DNA from: Moraxella caviae
Lineage (GTDB): Bacteria > Pseudomonadota > Gammaproteobacteria > Pseudomonadales > Moraxellaceae
Direction of reading: 5' to 3'
Assembly (NCBI RefSeq): GCF_002014985.1
Contig: NZ_MUXU01000027.1
Location: 10,537-74,536 of the forward strand
DNA length: 64,000 nt
Part shown: positions 46,529 through 57,360 of the stretch, in pieces
Layout of the letters: each line of letters opens with the position of its first letter
Position numbering within the stretch: position 1 is the first letter of the stretch
Position numbers and translations under genes: made by a program
The notes under the pieces: generated by a model
What the model was told of the DNA's origin: nothing
The model's database searches: none
What the model saw: the letters and a program-made list of their open reading frames with translations, nothing else

Positions 46529-49372
46529 TCACCCCAACACTTCTAAAAGCTGCGCTTTGAGCGTGGCAAGCTCATCATCACTAAGCGTGCGCCCATCTTT
46601 GGCACTGATGTGAAACATATCTTCGGCACGCTCGCCCAGCGTGGTAATGCGTGCGCCATGCACTTCAATGCGCAGCTTACGAAACACGCCGCCCACCTTG
46701 GCAAGCAGCGCAGGGCGATCTTTGGTGATGAGCATCATGGCGTGGTGTCCGTCATTGGCGATGGACGTGGCGGCTTGAAAAGAGATTTGTGTCGGCACGC
46801 TAAAATGCTTGAGTTCGCTTTGTCCAAACGTGCGTGGCGGCGTGCGGTAATCATTGGTGCGCAGGGCGGTGGCAAGCTTTTGTATCAGCAGTGTTTGGCG
46901 GTGGCTGTCGGTCAAAATATCATTACGCTCACTGCCTTTGATGGCAAGTCTGTCAAGCAAGACATACGAGTCAATCGCCACTGGCACGCCATCAATTTTA
47001 CCTGTCAAAATGGTGGCGTCCAGCACTGAAAGCCCCATGCCATCAAGCGTGCAGACGGTGGCGGCAAACAAATCATCTTGGTCTTGATTACACACCAAAA
47101 GCTGCACTGCGCCTAATGCCACGTCGCCATGTTCACGCAGGGCGATGATGGGCGTGCCAGATGAGTGCGTTTGGGTGTGGCGCAGGATTTGGGCGGATTG
47201 CCAAGCGATGTCGGCGTGCTTTTGTTTTAAGAAAAAATCTTCGCCAAAACCTGCCCACAGCGCATCAAGGGCGGCTTGGTCAAACTCATCAAGCAAAAGT
47301 TTGGCTTTGTGCTTACGATTGGCGATGACTTGGTCTTTATCCGCCGCCGCAAGTCCCAGGCTTAGCACCCTGTGCGTGCTGATGTACAGCTGGCGCAACA
47401 AAGACGCACGCCACGCATTCCACAGCTGCGAATTGGTGGCGTTCATATCGGCAACCGTGAGCGCATACAGGTGATTTAGCCTTGTGATACTGCCTGTAAA
47501 TTCAGCAAAACGTGCGATGACTTCAGGGTCGTAGATGTCTTGCTTTTGGGCGGTGAGAGACATGGTGAGATGCTCTTTGACGAGCCAGCACACCAAATCA
47601 GTGTCTTGCTGCGAAAGTTTGTGCGCTTGGCAAAATTCGTACGCGTCCTGTGCGCCAAGTTCACTGTGATCGCCGCCACGCCCTTTGGCGATGTCGTGAA
47701 ATAAGGCAGCGATGACTAAGATGTCCTTGCGGTTGATGTTTTGGTACACTTCGCTTACAAGACCAAAGCGGTTTTCGCTGGTAGGATTTGGCGCACCAGA
47801 GTTGTCGGTGCTTGGCAAGGTGTGGCTTTCATCTTTTTTGCCAAAGCGGTGCAAAATCCGCACCAACAGCAGCGTGTGCGCATCCACCGTATAACGATGG
47901 AACAAATCATACTGCATCAACCCCATGATGTCGCCAAAGGCAGGCAGATAATTTGCCAGCACGCCATAGCGTTTCATCAGGCGCAGGCGGTGAAATAGGT
48001 AATTGCCTTCTTGTAAATTCGCCAAAAACAGCGCACGGTGCGCAGGATTATCACGGTATTCATCATTGATGTGATTGCTTGCCAAAAACAGCGCACGCAA
48101 GGTGCTGGCGGCAATTTTTTTAATGCCGTGCTTACCCATCATCAAAAAGATTCTTAGCAATGCGTCTGGTTTTTTGATGAACAAGGTGTCGTCAATGGCG
48201 GCGATTTTATCGTTTTGGTCGGTTTGCGGGTTTGTGCTGCCAATTTCACGCAAACGATAAAAATCATCGTCCAGCGGCACACGCTCAAACACAGGATTTA
48301 AATAGCGTTCGTTAAAATAATCACAAGACAGCTCGCTTAGCGCCGCAACGTGCATGGCGTGGCGATAATACAGCCGCATCATGGCTTCTAGGGCGCTGGT
48401 AAGTTCGCTGTGCGCCACGTTTTCATCGGCATAGCCCATGCGCACGGCAAGCGATTTTTGATGGTCAAACAGCAGGCGTTCTTCGGCGCGCCCCGTCAAA
48501 GCGTGCAGATGATGGCGCATACACCACAAAAACAGCTGGGCATTGGTCAGTGTGATTGCTTTGTCATCGCTTAAAAATCCTGCCGCCGCCAAGTCCGCCA
48601 AATCACGCACGTCATCAAAAACAAACTTGCCAAGCCACATCACCACATGAATATCACGCAGCGCACCGGGAGCGGATTTGATGTTTGGCTCAAGGTTATA
48701 TTCGGTTGCGCCTTGAGTGCGGTAGCGTTCTTTGGCTTCTTGGGTTTTAGCATCAAAAAACGCCTTTGCCGTCCAGTGATTTTTCACCGCTTGCTTTGGT
48801 GTGTGGGCAAGTGCGTGATTGCCCGTCAAAAACCGCGCTTCTAAAAGGGCGGTGGCGATGGTCTGATCGCTGATGACCAAGGCAGTGTCATCAAGCGTGC
48901 GCACCGAAATCGCAGGCGTGATGCCGATGTCCCAAAGCCTTGCCACAAAAGGCTCAATGCGTGCTTGATGGCGTGTAATGTCCTTGCCAATCAAAAGCAA
49001 ATCCACGTCTGAATTGGGCAAAAGCTCGCCACGCCCATAGCCGCCCACCGCAAACAGCGCAAGCTCATCTGGCAAGCCAAACGCAGTAAACAGCGCCACC
49101 ATCAGTGCGTCCATGGCAGCGGTGCGCAGCGCAATCAGCTGGGCAATTTCTTGGGTTGCCATGCGCCCAAGTACCACCATGCGTGCGTCAATGTCGGCAT
49201 TGATTTGCCCAAGCCACGCTTGGTAAGCGCTGCCATCAAAAGCCGCTAAAAACTTTTCAAACTCGGCATCGCTTGATGGTGCGGCGGATTTTGGCAAAGC
49301 AGGTACGCTAAGCCCAAGCTGGGCGGCAAGCTCGTTTGCCAGCTCAAAAGATGATGTGGACGCAAGTGTCAT
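46529..49372 (-). CDS. glnD: [Protein-PII] uridylyltransferase / uridylyl-removing enzyme
   Basis: Nitrogen-status sensor that uridylylates PII when glutamine is low and removes UMP when it is high. 947 aa (E. coli 890 aa). Domain order: nucleotidyltransferase with FAVGGYGRGELLPNSDVDLLLIG (about 107-129), helical GlnD PII-UTase domain, HD hydrolase with ALFHDIAKGRGGDHSELG (about 570), then two ACT domains for glutamine (near GMGLSVLDATI and DRPALLAKVGGVFRKL). Translation is probably coupled to map: only 5 nt lie between the map stop and its ATG, and there is no separate Shine-Dalgarno site. The map-glnD order is conserved in many proteobacteria. Confidence 0.96.
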   Translation of the reverse strand: MTLASTSSFELANELAAQLGLSVPALPKSAAPSSDAEFEKFLAAFDGSAYQAWLGQINADIDARMVVLGRMATQEIAQLIALRTAAMDALMVALFTAFGLPDELALFAVGGYGRGELLPNSDVDLLLIGKDITRHQARIEPFVARLWDIGITPAISVRTLDDTALVISDQTIATALLEARFLTGNHALAHTPKQAVKNHWTAKAFFDAKTQEAKERYRTQGATEYNLEPNIKSAPGALRDIHVVMWLGKFVFDDVRDLADLAAAGFLSDDKAITLTNAQLFLWCMRHHLHALTGRAEERLLFDHQKSLAVRMGYADENVAHSELTSALEAMMRLYYRHAMHVAALSELSCDYFNERYLNPVFERVPLDDDFYRLREIGSTNPQTDQNDKIAAIDDTLFIKKPDALLRIFLMMGKHGIKKIAASTLRALFLASNHINDEYRDNPAHRALFLANLQEGNYLFHRLRLMKRYGVLANYLPAFGDIMGLMQYDLFHRYTVDAHTLLLVRILHRFGKKDESHTLPSTDNSGAPNPTSENRFGLVSEVYQNINRKDILVIAALFHDIAKGRGGDHSELGAQDAYEFCQAHKLSQQDTDLVCWLVKEHLTMSLTAQKQDIYDPEVIARFAEFTGSITRLNHLYALTVADMNATNSQLWNAWRASLLRQLYISTHRVLSLGLAAADKDQVIANRKHKAKLLLDEFDQAALDALWAGFGEDFFLKQKHADIAWQSAQILRHTQTHSSGTPIIALREHGDVALGAVQLLVCNQDQDDLFAATVCTLDGMGLSVLDATILTGKIDGVPVAIDSYVLLDRLAIKGSERNDILTDSHRQTLLIQKLATALRTNDYRTPPRTFGQSELKHFSVPTQISFQAATSIANDGHHAMMLITKDRPALLAKVGGVFRKLRIEVHGARITTLGERAEDMFHISAKDGRTLSDDELATLKAQLLEVLG

Positions 49373-49377
49373 CGGAG

Positions 49378-50178
49378 TTATTCTTTAATCCAGCTTAAAT
49401 CTTCGTCAGGGCGTGCGGTGGTTACGATACAGCCGTTGTCCGTTACAATCAGCGTATGCTCCCATTGCGCTGAGAGTTTGCGGTCTTTGGTGATGGCAGT
49501 CCAGCCGTCTTTCATGACTTTGGTTTGCCATACGCCTTGGTTAATCATCGGCTCGATGGTCAGCGCCATGCCTGTTTTTAGCTCCACGCCTTCGCCTTTT
49601 TTGCCGTAGTGCAGCACTTGTGGCTCGCAGTGAAACTCTTTGCCCAAGCCATGCCCGCAAAATTCACGCACAATGCTAAAGCGCTCAGGCTCAACCACCG
49701 CTTGAATTGCCGCACCAATATCGCCAAGGTGTGCGCCATTTTTCACCACGCTCATGCCAGCGTACAGTGCCTTTTGGGCGACATCGCAAATGCGCTTTGC
49801 CATCACCGAGCCTTCGCCCACAATCCACATTTTTGATGTGTCGCCATAGTAGCCATCTTTGATGACGGTTACGTCAATGTTGATGATGTCGCCATCTTTT
49901 AAAATGCGCTCATGGTCTGGAATGCCGTGGCATACAACGTGGTTGATGCTGGTACAGATGGATTTTGGGAAGCCGTGATAATTTAGGCAGGCTGGGATTG
50001 CGCCTTGAACTTCGGTGATGTGGCGATGGGCGATGTCGTCAAGCTCGCCTGTACTCACGCCAGCTTTGACGTGTTCGTCCAGCACTTGCAAGACTTCAGC
50101 GGCAAGCTGACCTGCGATTTTCATTTTGGCGATGTCTTCATCGTTTAAGATGGGAATGTTTTTGCTGCTTTTGCTCAT
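49378..50178 (-). CDS. map: Methionine aminopeptidase, type I
   Basis: Co-translational removal of N-terminal Met. 266 aa (E. coli 264 aa). The five metal ligands are in recognisable places: Asp in INIDVTVIKDGYYGDTSKM (two Asp), His in GHGLGKEFHCEP, Glu in MALTIEPMI and Glu in WEHTLIVTDNG. The substrate His is in NHVVCHGIP. It has an N-terminal extension of about 15 residues with an acidic stretch. First gene of an operon with glnD; a 310-bp spacer upstream (50179-50488) shows no gene. Confidence 0.97.
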   Translation of the reverse strand: MSKSSKNIPILNDEDIAKMKIAGQLAAEVLQVLDEHVKAGVSTGELDDIAHRHITEVQGAIPACLNYHGFPKSICTSINHVVCHGIPDHERILKDGDIINIDVTVIKDGYYGDTSKMWIVGEGSVMAKRICDVAQKALYAGMSVVKNGAHLGDIGAAIQAVVEPERFSIVREFCGHGLGKEFHCEPQVLHYGKKGEGVELKTGMALTIEPMINQGVWQTKVMKDGWTAITKDRKLSAQWEHTLIVTDNGCIVTTARPDEDLSWIKE

Positions 50179-50488
50179 ACTGTTTTTGCTCGTAGATGTC
50201 TGTCGGTTTGTTGAGTTTTAATTTGATGAAATCATGAAAAATTTGGCGAATGCTTGGCAAGGTTTATCGTGCAAAATTTGCGTTTATTTCACGCACCGCT
50301 TGCGCATTGCCGTAGAATCATTAGAAAAATTGCCATAAAAAATAGGCACAATCATGCGCCTATTTTAGCAGGTTTTGCGTGGGTGTAGGGATAAATCGGC
50401 GATAAATTTTCGTAAAATTTGAAATTTTGCCTATCATGCGCACACTGGCACGCAAAGTTGATGTCAAGTGGATATGAAACGATAAAAA

Positions 50489-50839
50489 TCACTCTTTGTC
50501 CAGCATATCGCGCTCACGAGCGGCGGCTAAGATGGTGCTTGAGCGGTTGCCCGTGCGGCAAAAGATGTGCAGCGGGCGTTCGGTGGCGTTGAAAAAATCG
50601 GCAAATTCTTCAACGTGATTCATATCCAGCATACCGCCAGCAAAGGCGATTTGCTTATAAGCGATGCCATGTGCGGCAGCGGCAGCGGCGATTTCATCAG
50701 AAGTGGGCTGGTTTGCTTCTTCGCTGTCTGGGCGGTTGTTGATGATGGTTTTTACGCCTTGTTCGGCAAGCGTGGCAACGTCCGCTGGGGTGATTTGCCC
50801 AGAAATGGTGATACGAAATTCAGGGGCGACTTCGGTCAT
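50489..50839 (-). CDS. TIGR01244-type phosphatase/sulfurtransferase-like protein (DUF442)
   Basis: 116 aa, AAGGA 7 nt before ATG. The fold is that of tyrosine-phosphatase-like/beta-lactamase-hydrolase-associated (BLH) domains: ITISGQITPADVATLAEQGVKTIINNRPD at the N-terminus and the CX5R signature CRTGNRS (about 94-100) near the end, preceded by PLHIF. In other bacteria such domains are fused to persulfide dioxygenase-like proteins and implicated in sulfide handling; here it is free-standing and the activity is not established. Divergent from fadH. Confidence 0.85.
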   Translation of the reverse strand: MTEVAPEFRITISGQITPADVATLAEQGVKTIINNRPDSEEANQPTSDEIAAAAAAHGIAYKQIAFAGGMLDMNHVEEFADFFNATERPLHIFCRTGNRSSTILAAARERDMLDKE

Positions 50840-50934
50840 GATGATTCCTTATGATGGATGGATTGTGATGACTTATAAGTCATCGTAAAGTTTTGAGTGT
50901 GATGAATTTTATAATAAAATCATAACTTGGGTAA

Positions 50935-53229
<2,295 letters not shown>

Positions 53230-53249
53230 TTTGGAGTAATTGCCAATAC

Positions 53250-53279
53250 AAAAAGCGCTCACGTTGATGGGCGCTTTTT
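53250..53279. terminator. Bidirectional terminator, fadH / accessory cluster
   Basis: AAAAAGCGC (53250-53258) / GCGCTTTTT (53271-53279) between fadH and the last gene of the minus-strand cluster. Confidence 0.88.
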
Positions 53280-53298
53280 AGGGCTTGATGGTTTGCGA

Positions 53299-53721
53299 TT
53301 AGATTTCTTGGCGCTCTTTTAGGGTCTCGATGATAGAATGCGCGCGATTATAACCGAGTCCAAGGGCGCGCTGCAAAGCAGCAATTGAAACTGCGCCATG
53401 GCTGGCTTGTCTGTTTTTACAAAATTCAGTTGCCGCCAGCATAAGCAGTTCATCGTCATGATTAGCCAGCTGCTCAAGGGCGCTAGAGCATTTTTTGAAT
53501 TCTGCAAGAACCCTGCTTAGCTCTGAATATAATGACACCAAATCAAAGGTCTGCTCGTTTTCTTGGACTGCCACGTGCTCGATTGCAAGCTGTAAGCTGA
53601 ATTTTTGACATTCCAGAGCCTCAATTTGTTTTTCAAGGCTGCGCAGGCGGTCTAGAGTGCGGATAAGAAATTTGATTTTGATGTATGCTGGCGTGTTCGC
53701 GTCTGCGGTAAATACAAACAT
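53299..53721 (-). CDS. Coiled-coil protein with FtsK-gamma-like winged helix
   Basis: 140 aa, AAGGA 6 nt before ATG. Residues about 15-95 form predicted coiled-coil helices (RLRSLEKQIEALECQKFSLQ). Residues about 88-140 match the FtsK gamma (KOPS-reading) winged helix: DDELLMLAATEFCKN, then VSIAALQRALGLGYNRAHSI and a short IETLKERQEI. The hallmark is Q-R-x-x-x-x-G-Y-N-R-A. The motor part of FtsK is absent, so this is a stand-alone DNA-binding reader. It is the last gene of the cluster, 56 bp after the YkgJ-like gene. Function unknown. Confidence 0.75.
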   Translation of the reverse strand: MFVFTADANTPAYIKIKFLIRTLDRLRSLEKQIEALECQKFSLQLAIEHVAVQENEQTFDLVSLYSELSRVLAEFKKCSSALEQLANHDDELLMLAATEFCKNRQASHGAVSIAALQRALGLGYNRAHSIIETLKERQEI

Positions 53722-53777
53722 GGGGTATCCTTGTGGGGTGTGGTGTGGAGATTGTCAGATGCCGCACGATAAATAAT

Positions 53778-54050
53778 CTATTTATGATTAGAAATATCGT
53801 CTTGCAATGTTTGACAGACAGATAGGTTGATTTGAACAAAAGTTTCCCAATCAATCTCATCTCTCAAGTGTGTAATATAGTAATCTTTCACTCGACATTC
53901 AAGCGGTCTTTGGTGATAAATTAGACATAAGTTAGTATCATCATCAAAGTGTCGGCAAACGCCATCGCCGCGGTCAAGATGGGCTGTTTGTGCGCTTTTA
54001 CTAACCAAGCGACAGCATTGACCGCAGGCATTGCAAGGAAAATCAATCAT
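53778..54050 (-). CDS. YkgJ-family cysteine-cluster protein
   Basis: 90 aa. The N-terminal FPCNACGQCCRLV with later Cys in GDGVCRHFDDDTNLCLIYHQRPLEC makes the eight-or-so-cysteine cluster of the YkgJ family (zinc or iron-sulphur binding, often unknown function). It overlaps the upstream gene by 4 bp (ATGA), so it is translationally coupled to the HNH-like protein. Uses TAG as stop. Context suggests it serves the cluster, perhaps as a metal-binding accessory (inference). Confidence 0.82.
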   Translation of the reverse strand: MIDFPCNACGQCCRLVSKSAQTAHLDRGDGVCRHFDDDTNLCLIYHQRPLECRVKDYYITHLRDEIDWETFVQINLSVCQTLQDDISNHK

Positions 54051-55687
54051 TGCTGTTTGCTTTTAAGCCAGCTTCTGACGCTGCTGTGATTTCCAGATTC
54101 AAAAGGCAGCTTAATATTTCTGCGCTGAATTTCTTTACGAAGTACAAGACTGCGCTCAATTTCGCTGTTGGTTGTTGCTAGTGCGCTGGCAAAAGCGGCA
54201 AGCTCGTCAGGATTCATCTGAAATTCTAGCTTACTCAGTTCGGTTAAATAACGGTCAAGTTTGGCATTGGCAGCTTGAACACTGTCCAAAAGTTTTTCGT
54301 ACTTGCTTTTAAGAGCGTTTAAAAAATCCCAGACTTTTTGCATGACGGCGCTATGGTCTAGATAGTATGTCAAGCCCAACGTTAAAATGCCTGTTGCCAT
54401 GGCACTGATAAATGCCGCAATAGACGAGCCAAAAGGCAGTTTAAGCATTTGCTCCAGATGGCCGTTTAGTATTGTGCCAACAGCAATTGCCGCGCCTGAG
54501 CCTAAGATGCGTATCACTTCTCGAGTTAAATCGCCAGCCCTTAAATCTTCTGGATTAAAAAATAAGATTTTGGCAGCTTTAACAAGGCTATTCCACGATT
54601 CACGAATCAATTTTACAATGAGTTTTTGTGAAGTAAAAAAGGTATTTAAAATGGTGGTGGTTATGCTTGCCAGTATGCCGCCAATCACACCATCGGCAAA
54701 ACTGGTTAATAAATCACGAAATCTAACCTTGACACGCTCAACGATATTGGTGAATGTGGTTTTGATTTTCTCAAGAAAAACCTCAAACTCAAAGGCTGCT
54801 TTTTGCGTGCAGTAGCGGAAAATTTCAGGGATTCGCTCTATTAGCTCAAACCAAATTTCCGCCAAGACAAGCCCCAGTGCTTGGCGCGCTCCCATAAGAG
54901 CTCCTTTCTTCGCTGATGCTACGGCTGTTTCTTTAAAGAATTTGGAGCTGGTGTAATATTCCTTATTGATTTGTTGGTCCATGGCTTGTCGGGCTTTTTT
55001 GTCTGCCTCCATTGCACCTTTTCCATCAAACTCTTCTAGGGCCTTAAGATGCTCTTTTTCTTTATTGATTTTATCTTGGAGTTTTTGTTTTTCGTGGCGC
55101 TGTTTTGGTGTGTCTGCGGGTAAAGATTCCAGTTTTTCTTGATTTTTCTGAATGCTGGCTTTTTTTGCGGCGATTTGCTTTGGAACAATTCGATTGACAA
55201 ATTCTTCCATCGAATGATCTTTTTTGAGGTTGTTAAGATATCCGTGGGTTGAGCTAAGATTGCTTTCTTGATTTGCTAGCTTTGCCCCATCTAAGCCTGC
55301 CAATACACGACCCGGATCGTTATGCACTTCATGCGCAGAAACGACGTGATCCAGCTGTCTTGATTCGCCTGCTTGAAAATTGGTGTCTCGATATTTGTCG
55401 TGCAATTTTCCTTGTGCTTGCAGCTTTTTATCTGCTCTGCCTTTTTCGATGTAGGTTTTGTTAGAGTGATAGGCGTGAGAGTCGTACTCTCCGCGATTAT
55501 CAAAGGCGGCTTTTTCTTTTTCGGTTGCCCAAATGCCTTGTCGGACGTTATGCACTGTATCCACATCGCCGCCCACTTTGTCTTTTATCAGTAAAAAATC
55601 CAAACCAAAAGATGTGGTTAGGCTATGCACGACCGTTTTGTGCAGCTCTGCCGACCAGTCAAAGTTCTTATTATATGCTTGTGCCAT
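54047..55687 (-). CDS. Large membrane protein with an HNH-like N-terminal segment
   Basis: 546 aa, AAGGA about 9 nt before ATG. I do not recognise the full-length family. Residues about 85-175: LDHVVSAHEVHNDPGRVLAG, then an Asn/His-rich ESNLSSTHGYLNNLKKDH; the D-H pair, the downstream Asn and the N-x-x-K-K ending look like an HNH (beta-beta-alpha-metal) nuclease core. Residues about 185-235 are a charged coiled coil. Between about 265 and 440 there are several hydrophobic segments (GLVLAEIWFELI, GVIGGILASITTTIL, GSGAAIAVGTIL, IAAFISAMATGILTLGLTYY). The C-terminus is again coiled coil. It is followed by the overlapping YkgJ gene. Confidence 0.7.
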   Translation of the reverse strand: MAQAYNKNFDWSAELHKTVVHSLTTSFGLDFLLIKDKVGGDVDTVHNVRQGIWATEKEKAAFDNRGEYDSHAYHSNKTYIEKGRADKKLQAQGKLHDKYRDTNFQAGESRQLDHVVSAHEVHNDPGRVLAGLDGAKLANQESNLSSTHGYLNNLKKDHSMEEFVNRIVPKQIAAKKASIQKNQEKLESLPADTPKQRHEKQKLQDKINKEKEHLKALEEFDGKGAMEADKKARQAMDQQINKEYYTSSKFFKETAVASAKKGALMGARQALGLVLAEIWFELIERIPEIFRYCTQKAAFEFEVFLEKIKTTFTNIVERVKVRFRDLLTSFADGVIGGILASITTTILNTFFTSQKLIVKLIRESWNSLVKAAKILFFNPEDLRAGDLTREVIRILGSGAAIAVGTILNGHLEQMLKLPFGSSIAAFISAMATGILTLGLTYYLDHSAVMQKVWDFLNALKSKYEKLLDSVQAANAKLDRYLTELSKLEFQMNPDELAAFASALATTNSEIERSLVLRKEIQRRNIKLPFESGNHSSVRSWLKSKQQ

Positions 55688-55758
55688 GCAATTTTTTCCT
55701 TATCAAGTCTAGACATGACGTCTGCCACATCTAGACTTGGCGTGCTTAAAGATTGTGT

Positions 55759-56841
55759 TTATGCGGGTAATTTGTGCAATTGATACGCATCTTGAGCCGT
55801 GTCCAGAACTTCATCTAAAGCGTGTCTATTTAGCACCTGATAACCGTCTGGATCCACCATGATTTTTGGCGCGCCTGACCCATCAACCGCTATTTCACCA
55901 TCATTCATGACAGGTTTAAATAATGGTGTGGTGATGACATCCGTGAGAATTGCCGCCAAGGAATAGCCATTTTCAATGATTTGCATCATGTTGTCTTGAA
56001 TGCTTGCTGGGTCAATGCTGTTTCTACGCACGATAGTGTCAATGGCTTTCAAATCATCAAAATACCCTTTAAAGGTTTCGTATAAGTTGTTGGTATGGGT
56101 GTGAACTTTAGTAGCCACTTTGTCTACTTGCTCAAGTTTGTGACGAGCGGTGGCCATTTTTTCAACGGCTTCTCTGGTTTTGACTTCCAGCTCTTTGGCA
56201 TTTTTCAAAGCGTCTTTTGCATAAGAAGCAAAGGCAATGCCTGCAACAGCAAGCACAGGGGCGGCAACAGTTGCCCCTAGAATCATTGTTCCGCCTGCTA
56301 TGCCCAGACCGCCAGAGGCAAGCGAGCCACCGCCAATGGCTGCCAAGGCGGCATTTTTGGCGGCAATGCCTGACAACGCGGCAATGGGCGTGCCTGTAGA
56401 AGCTGCGCCTAAAGCCAAGACGCCGCCATAAACTGCGTATGCAGCTGTGCCACCTGCTGCGCCAGCACCCACCAATTTACCCGCATAGCTTGTTGCAGAT
56501 AATGCCAGCCCTTCGATTTTTTGCAGTTTGTAAGAAGGAATGTGTACTTTGATTTCTTGTGTGGATGATTCGTTGATTTTGCCTATCAGTTCATCGGCAA
56601 GTTTTTGAAATTCATAAAAACTTTGACCGATAGAAAGTTGCAATTCGCCCAATTTTTCTAGCGTTTGAGAGGTGAGCTTATTGCGCTGATTTAGTTTTTC
56701 CTGAGCGGCCTCATAGCGCTCTTTTGAGGCTTTAACAATGTTATCGGCTTTACTTTTGTCTTGATAGCCGTCATATCCTTTTTTAATTCCAGCACCCACA
56801 GTGGCGATGGCAGCTCCCGCTAAAAGTAATGGTAAAGGCAT
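55759..56841 (-). CDS. Gly/Ala-rich membrane protein with coiled-coil arms
   Basis: 360 aa with GGGAGAA before ATG. It begins with a short hydrophobic segment (LPLLLAGAAIATVGAGIKKG) that may be an anchor, followed by a coiled-coil stretch (about 30-95). A long Gly/Ala-rich hydrophobic region (about 115-210: repeated GGGxxA, ALGAASTG, AAIGGGSLASGGLGIAGGTM) predicts several packed membrane helices. Then another coiled coil (KELEVKTREAVEKMATARHK) and a C-terminal soluble part. No family is certain. Begins 2 nt after the TerB-like stop codon and is separated by 71 bp from the HNH-like gene. Confidence 0.7.
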   Translation of the reverse strand: MPLPLLLAGAAIATVGAGIKKGYDGYQDKSKADNIVKASKERYEAAQEKLNQRNKLTSQTLEKLGELQLSIGQSFYEFQKLADELIGKINESSTQEIKVHIPSYKLQKIEGLALSATSYAGKLVGAGAAGGTAAYAVYGGVLALGAASTGTPIAALSGIAAKNAALAAIGGGSLASGGLGIAGGTMILGATVAAPVLAVAGIAFASYAKDALKNAKELEVKTREAVEKMATARHKLEQVDKVATKVHTHTNNLYETFKGYFDDLKAIDTIVRRNSIDPASIQDNMMQIIENGYSLAAILTDVITTPLFKPVMNDGEIAVDGSGAPKIMVDPDGYQVLNRHALDEVLDTAQDAYQLHKLPA

Positions 56842-56843
56842 GA

Positions 56844-57233
56844 TTATTCTCCCAGTAGGTATTCGGCTTGTTTTGATAGAGCGATTTGATTTTCAACCCA
56901 TGCTTCCAGTTGCAGCAGTTTATTGGCTGAGATATTTAAGGCGCCGGCATACTGACCAATTAGGTCTTTTTCATTGACGTGATAGTTGTTGTTGGCATGA
57001 GCCACGCCAAGCAGTTCAAGTATGAGAGAGCATTTGGCGCGCTCGGTGGTAAATAATAATGGCAGCTCGTCAATGCTAATCGTTGTTTCAACAACGCCTT
57101 TGTCGGATTGTTGGATTAAAATTTCAGCCATGCCAGATTGCAATTCATCAAGATTGCCGTCCGCTTTGGCAACTTCTTTAGCTAGAAAAATCAATGCAGA
57201 TTGCTGTGCGACTGTTAAATTTCTCACAAACAT
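56844..57233 (-). CDS. TerB-like all-helical protein
   Basis: 129 aa from MFVRNLTVAQQSALI with GGAG 7 nt upstream; an in-frame start 12 codons earlier lacks such a site. The opening LIFLAKEVAKADGNLDELQ resembles the metal-binding A-x-A-D-G-x-x-x-x-E core of TerB domains (tellurite-resistance family), and the rest is helical (LEAWVENQIALSKQAEYL at the end). TerB domains are known as parts of membrane-associated stress and defence modules. First gene of the minus-strand accessory operon. The acidic metal ligands are only partly conserved, so the call is a fold-level suggestion. Confidence 0.6.
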   Translation of the reverse strand: MFVRNLTVAQQSALIFLAKEVAKADGNLDELQSGMAEILIQQSDKGVVETTISIDELPLLFTTERAKCSLILELLGVAHANNNYHVNEKDLIGQYAGALNISANKLLQLEAWVENQIALSKQAEYLLGE

Positions 57234-57278
57234 GATTGTCTCCCGTGTTTGGATTCGAATTAAGGGCAATTTTAATAG

Positions 57279-57308
57279 AACTTTAATTCTTATTATATAA
57301 CTTTAATT
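57279..57308. promoter_or_regulatory. Candidate operator of the accessory cluster
   Basis: The 10-mer AACTTTAATT occurs at 57279-57288 and 57299-57308, 20 bp apart (two helical turns), between the divergent TerB-like and Xre genes. This AT-rich stretch is where the promoters should lie, and fits binding by the adjacent Xre regulator (inference). Confidence 0.5.
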
Positions 57309-57360
57309 ATCTGTACTTCAAGTGTTAAACGCCTACACTACGCAGTATGCGGAGGGCGGT

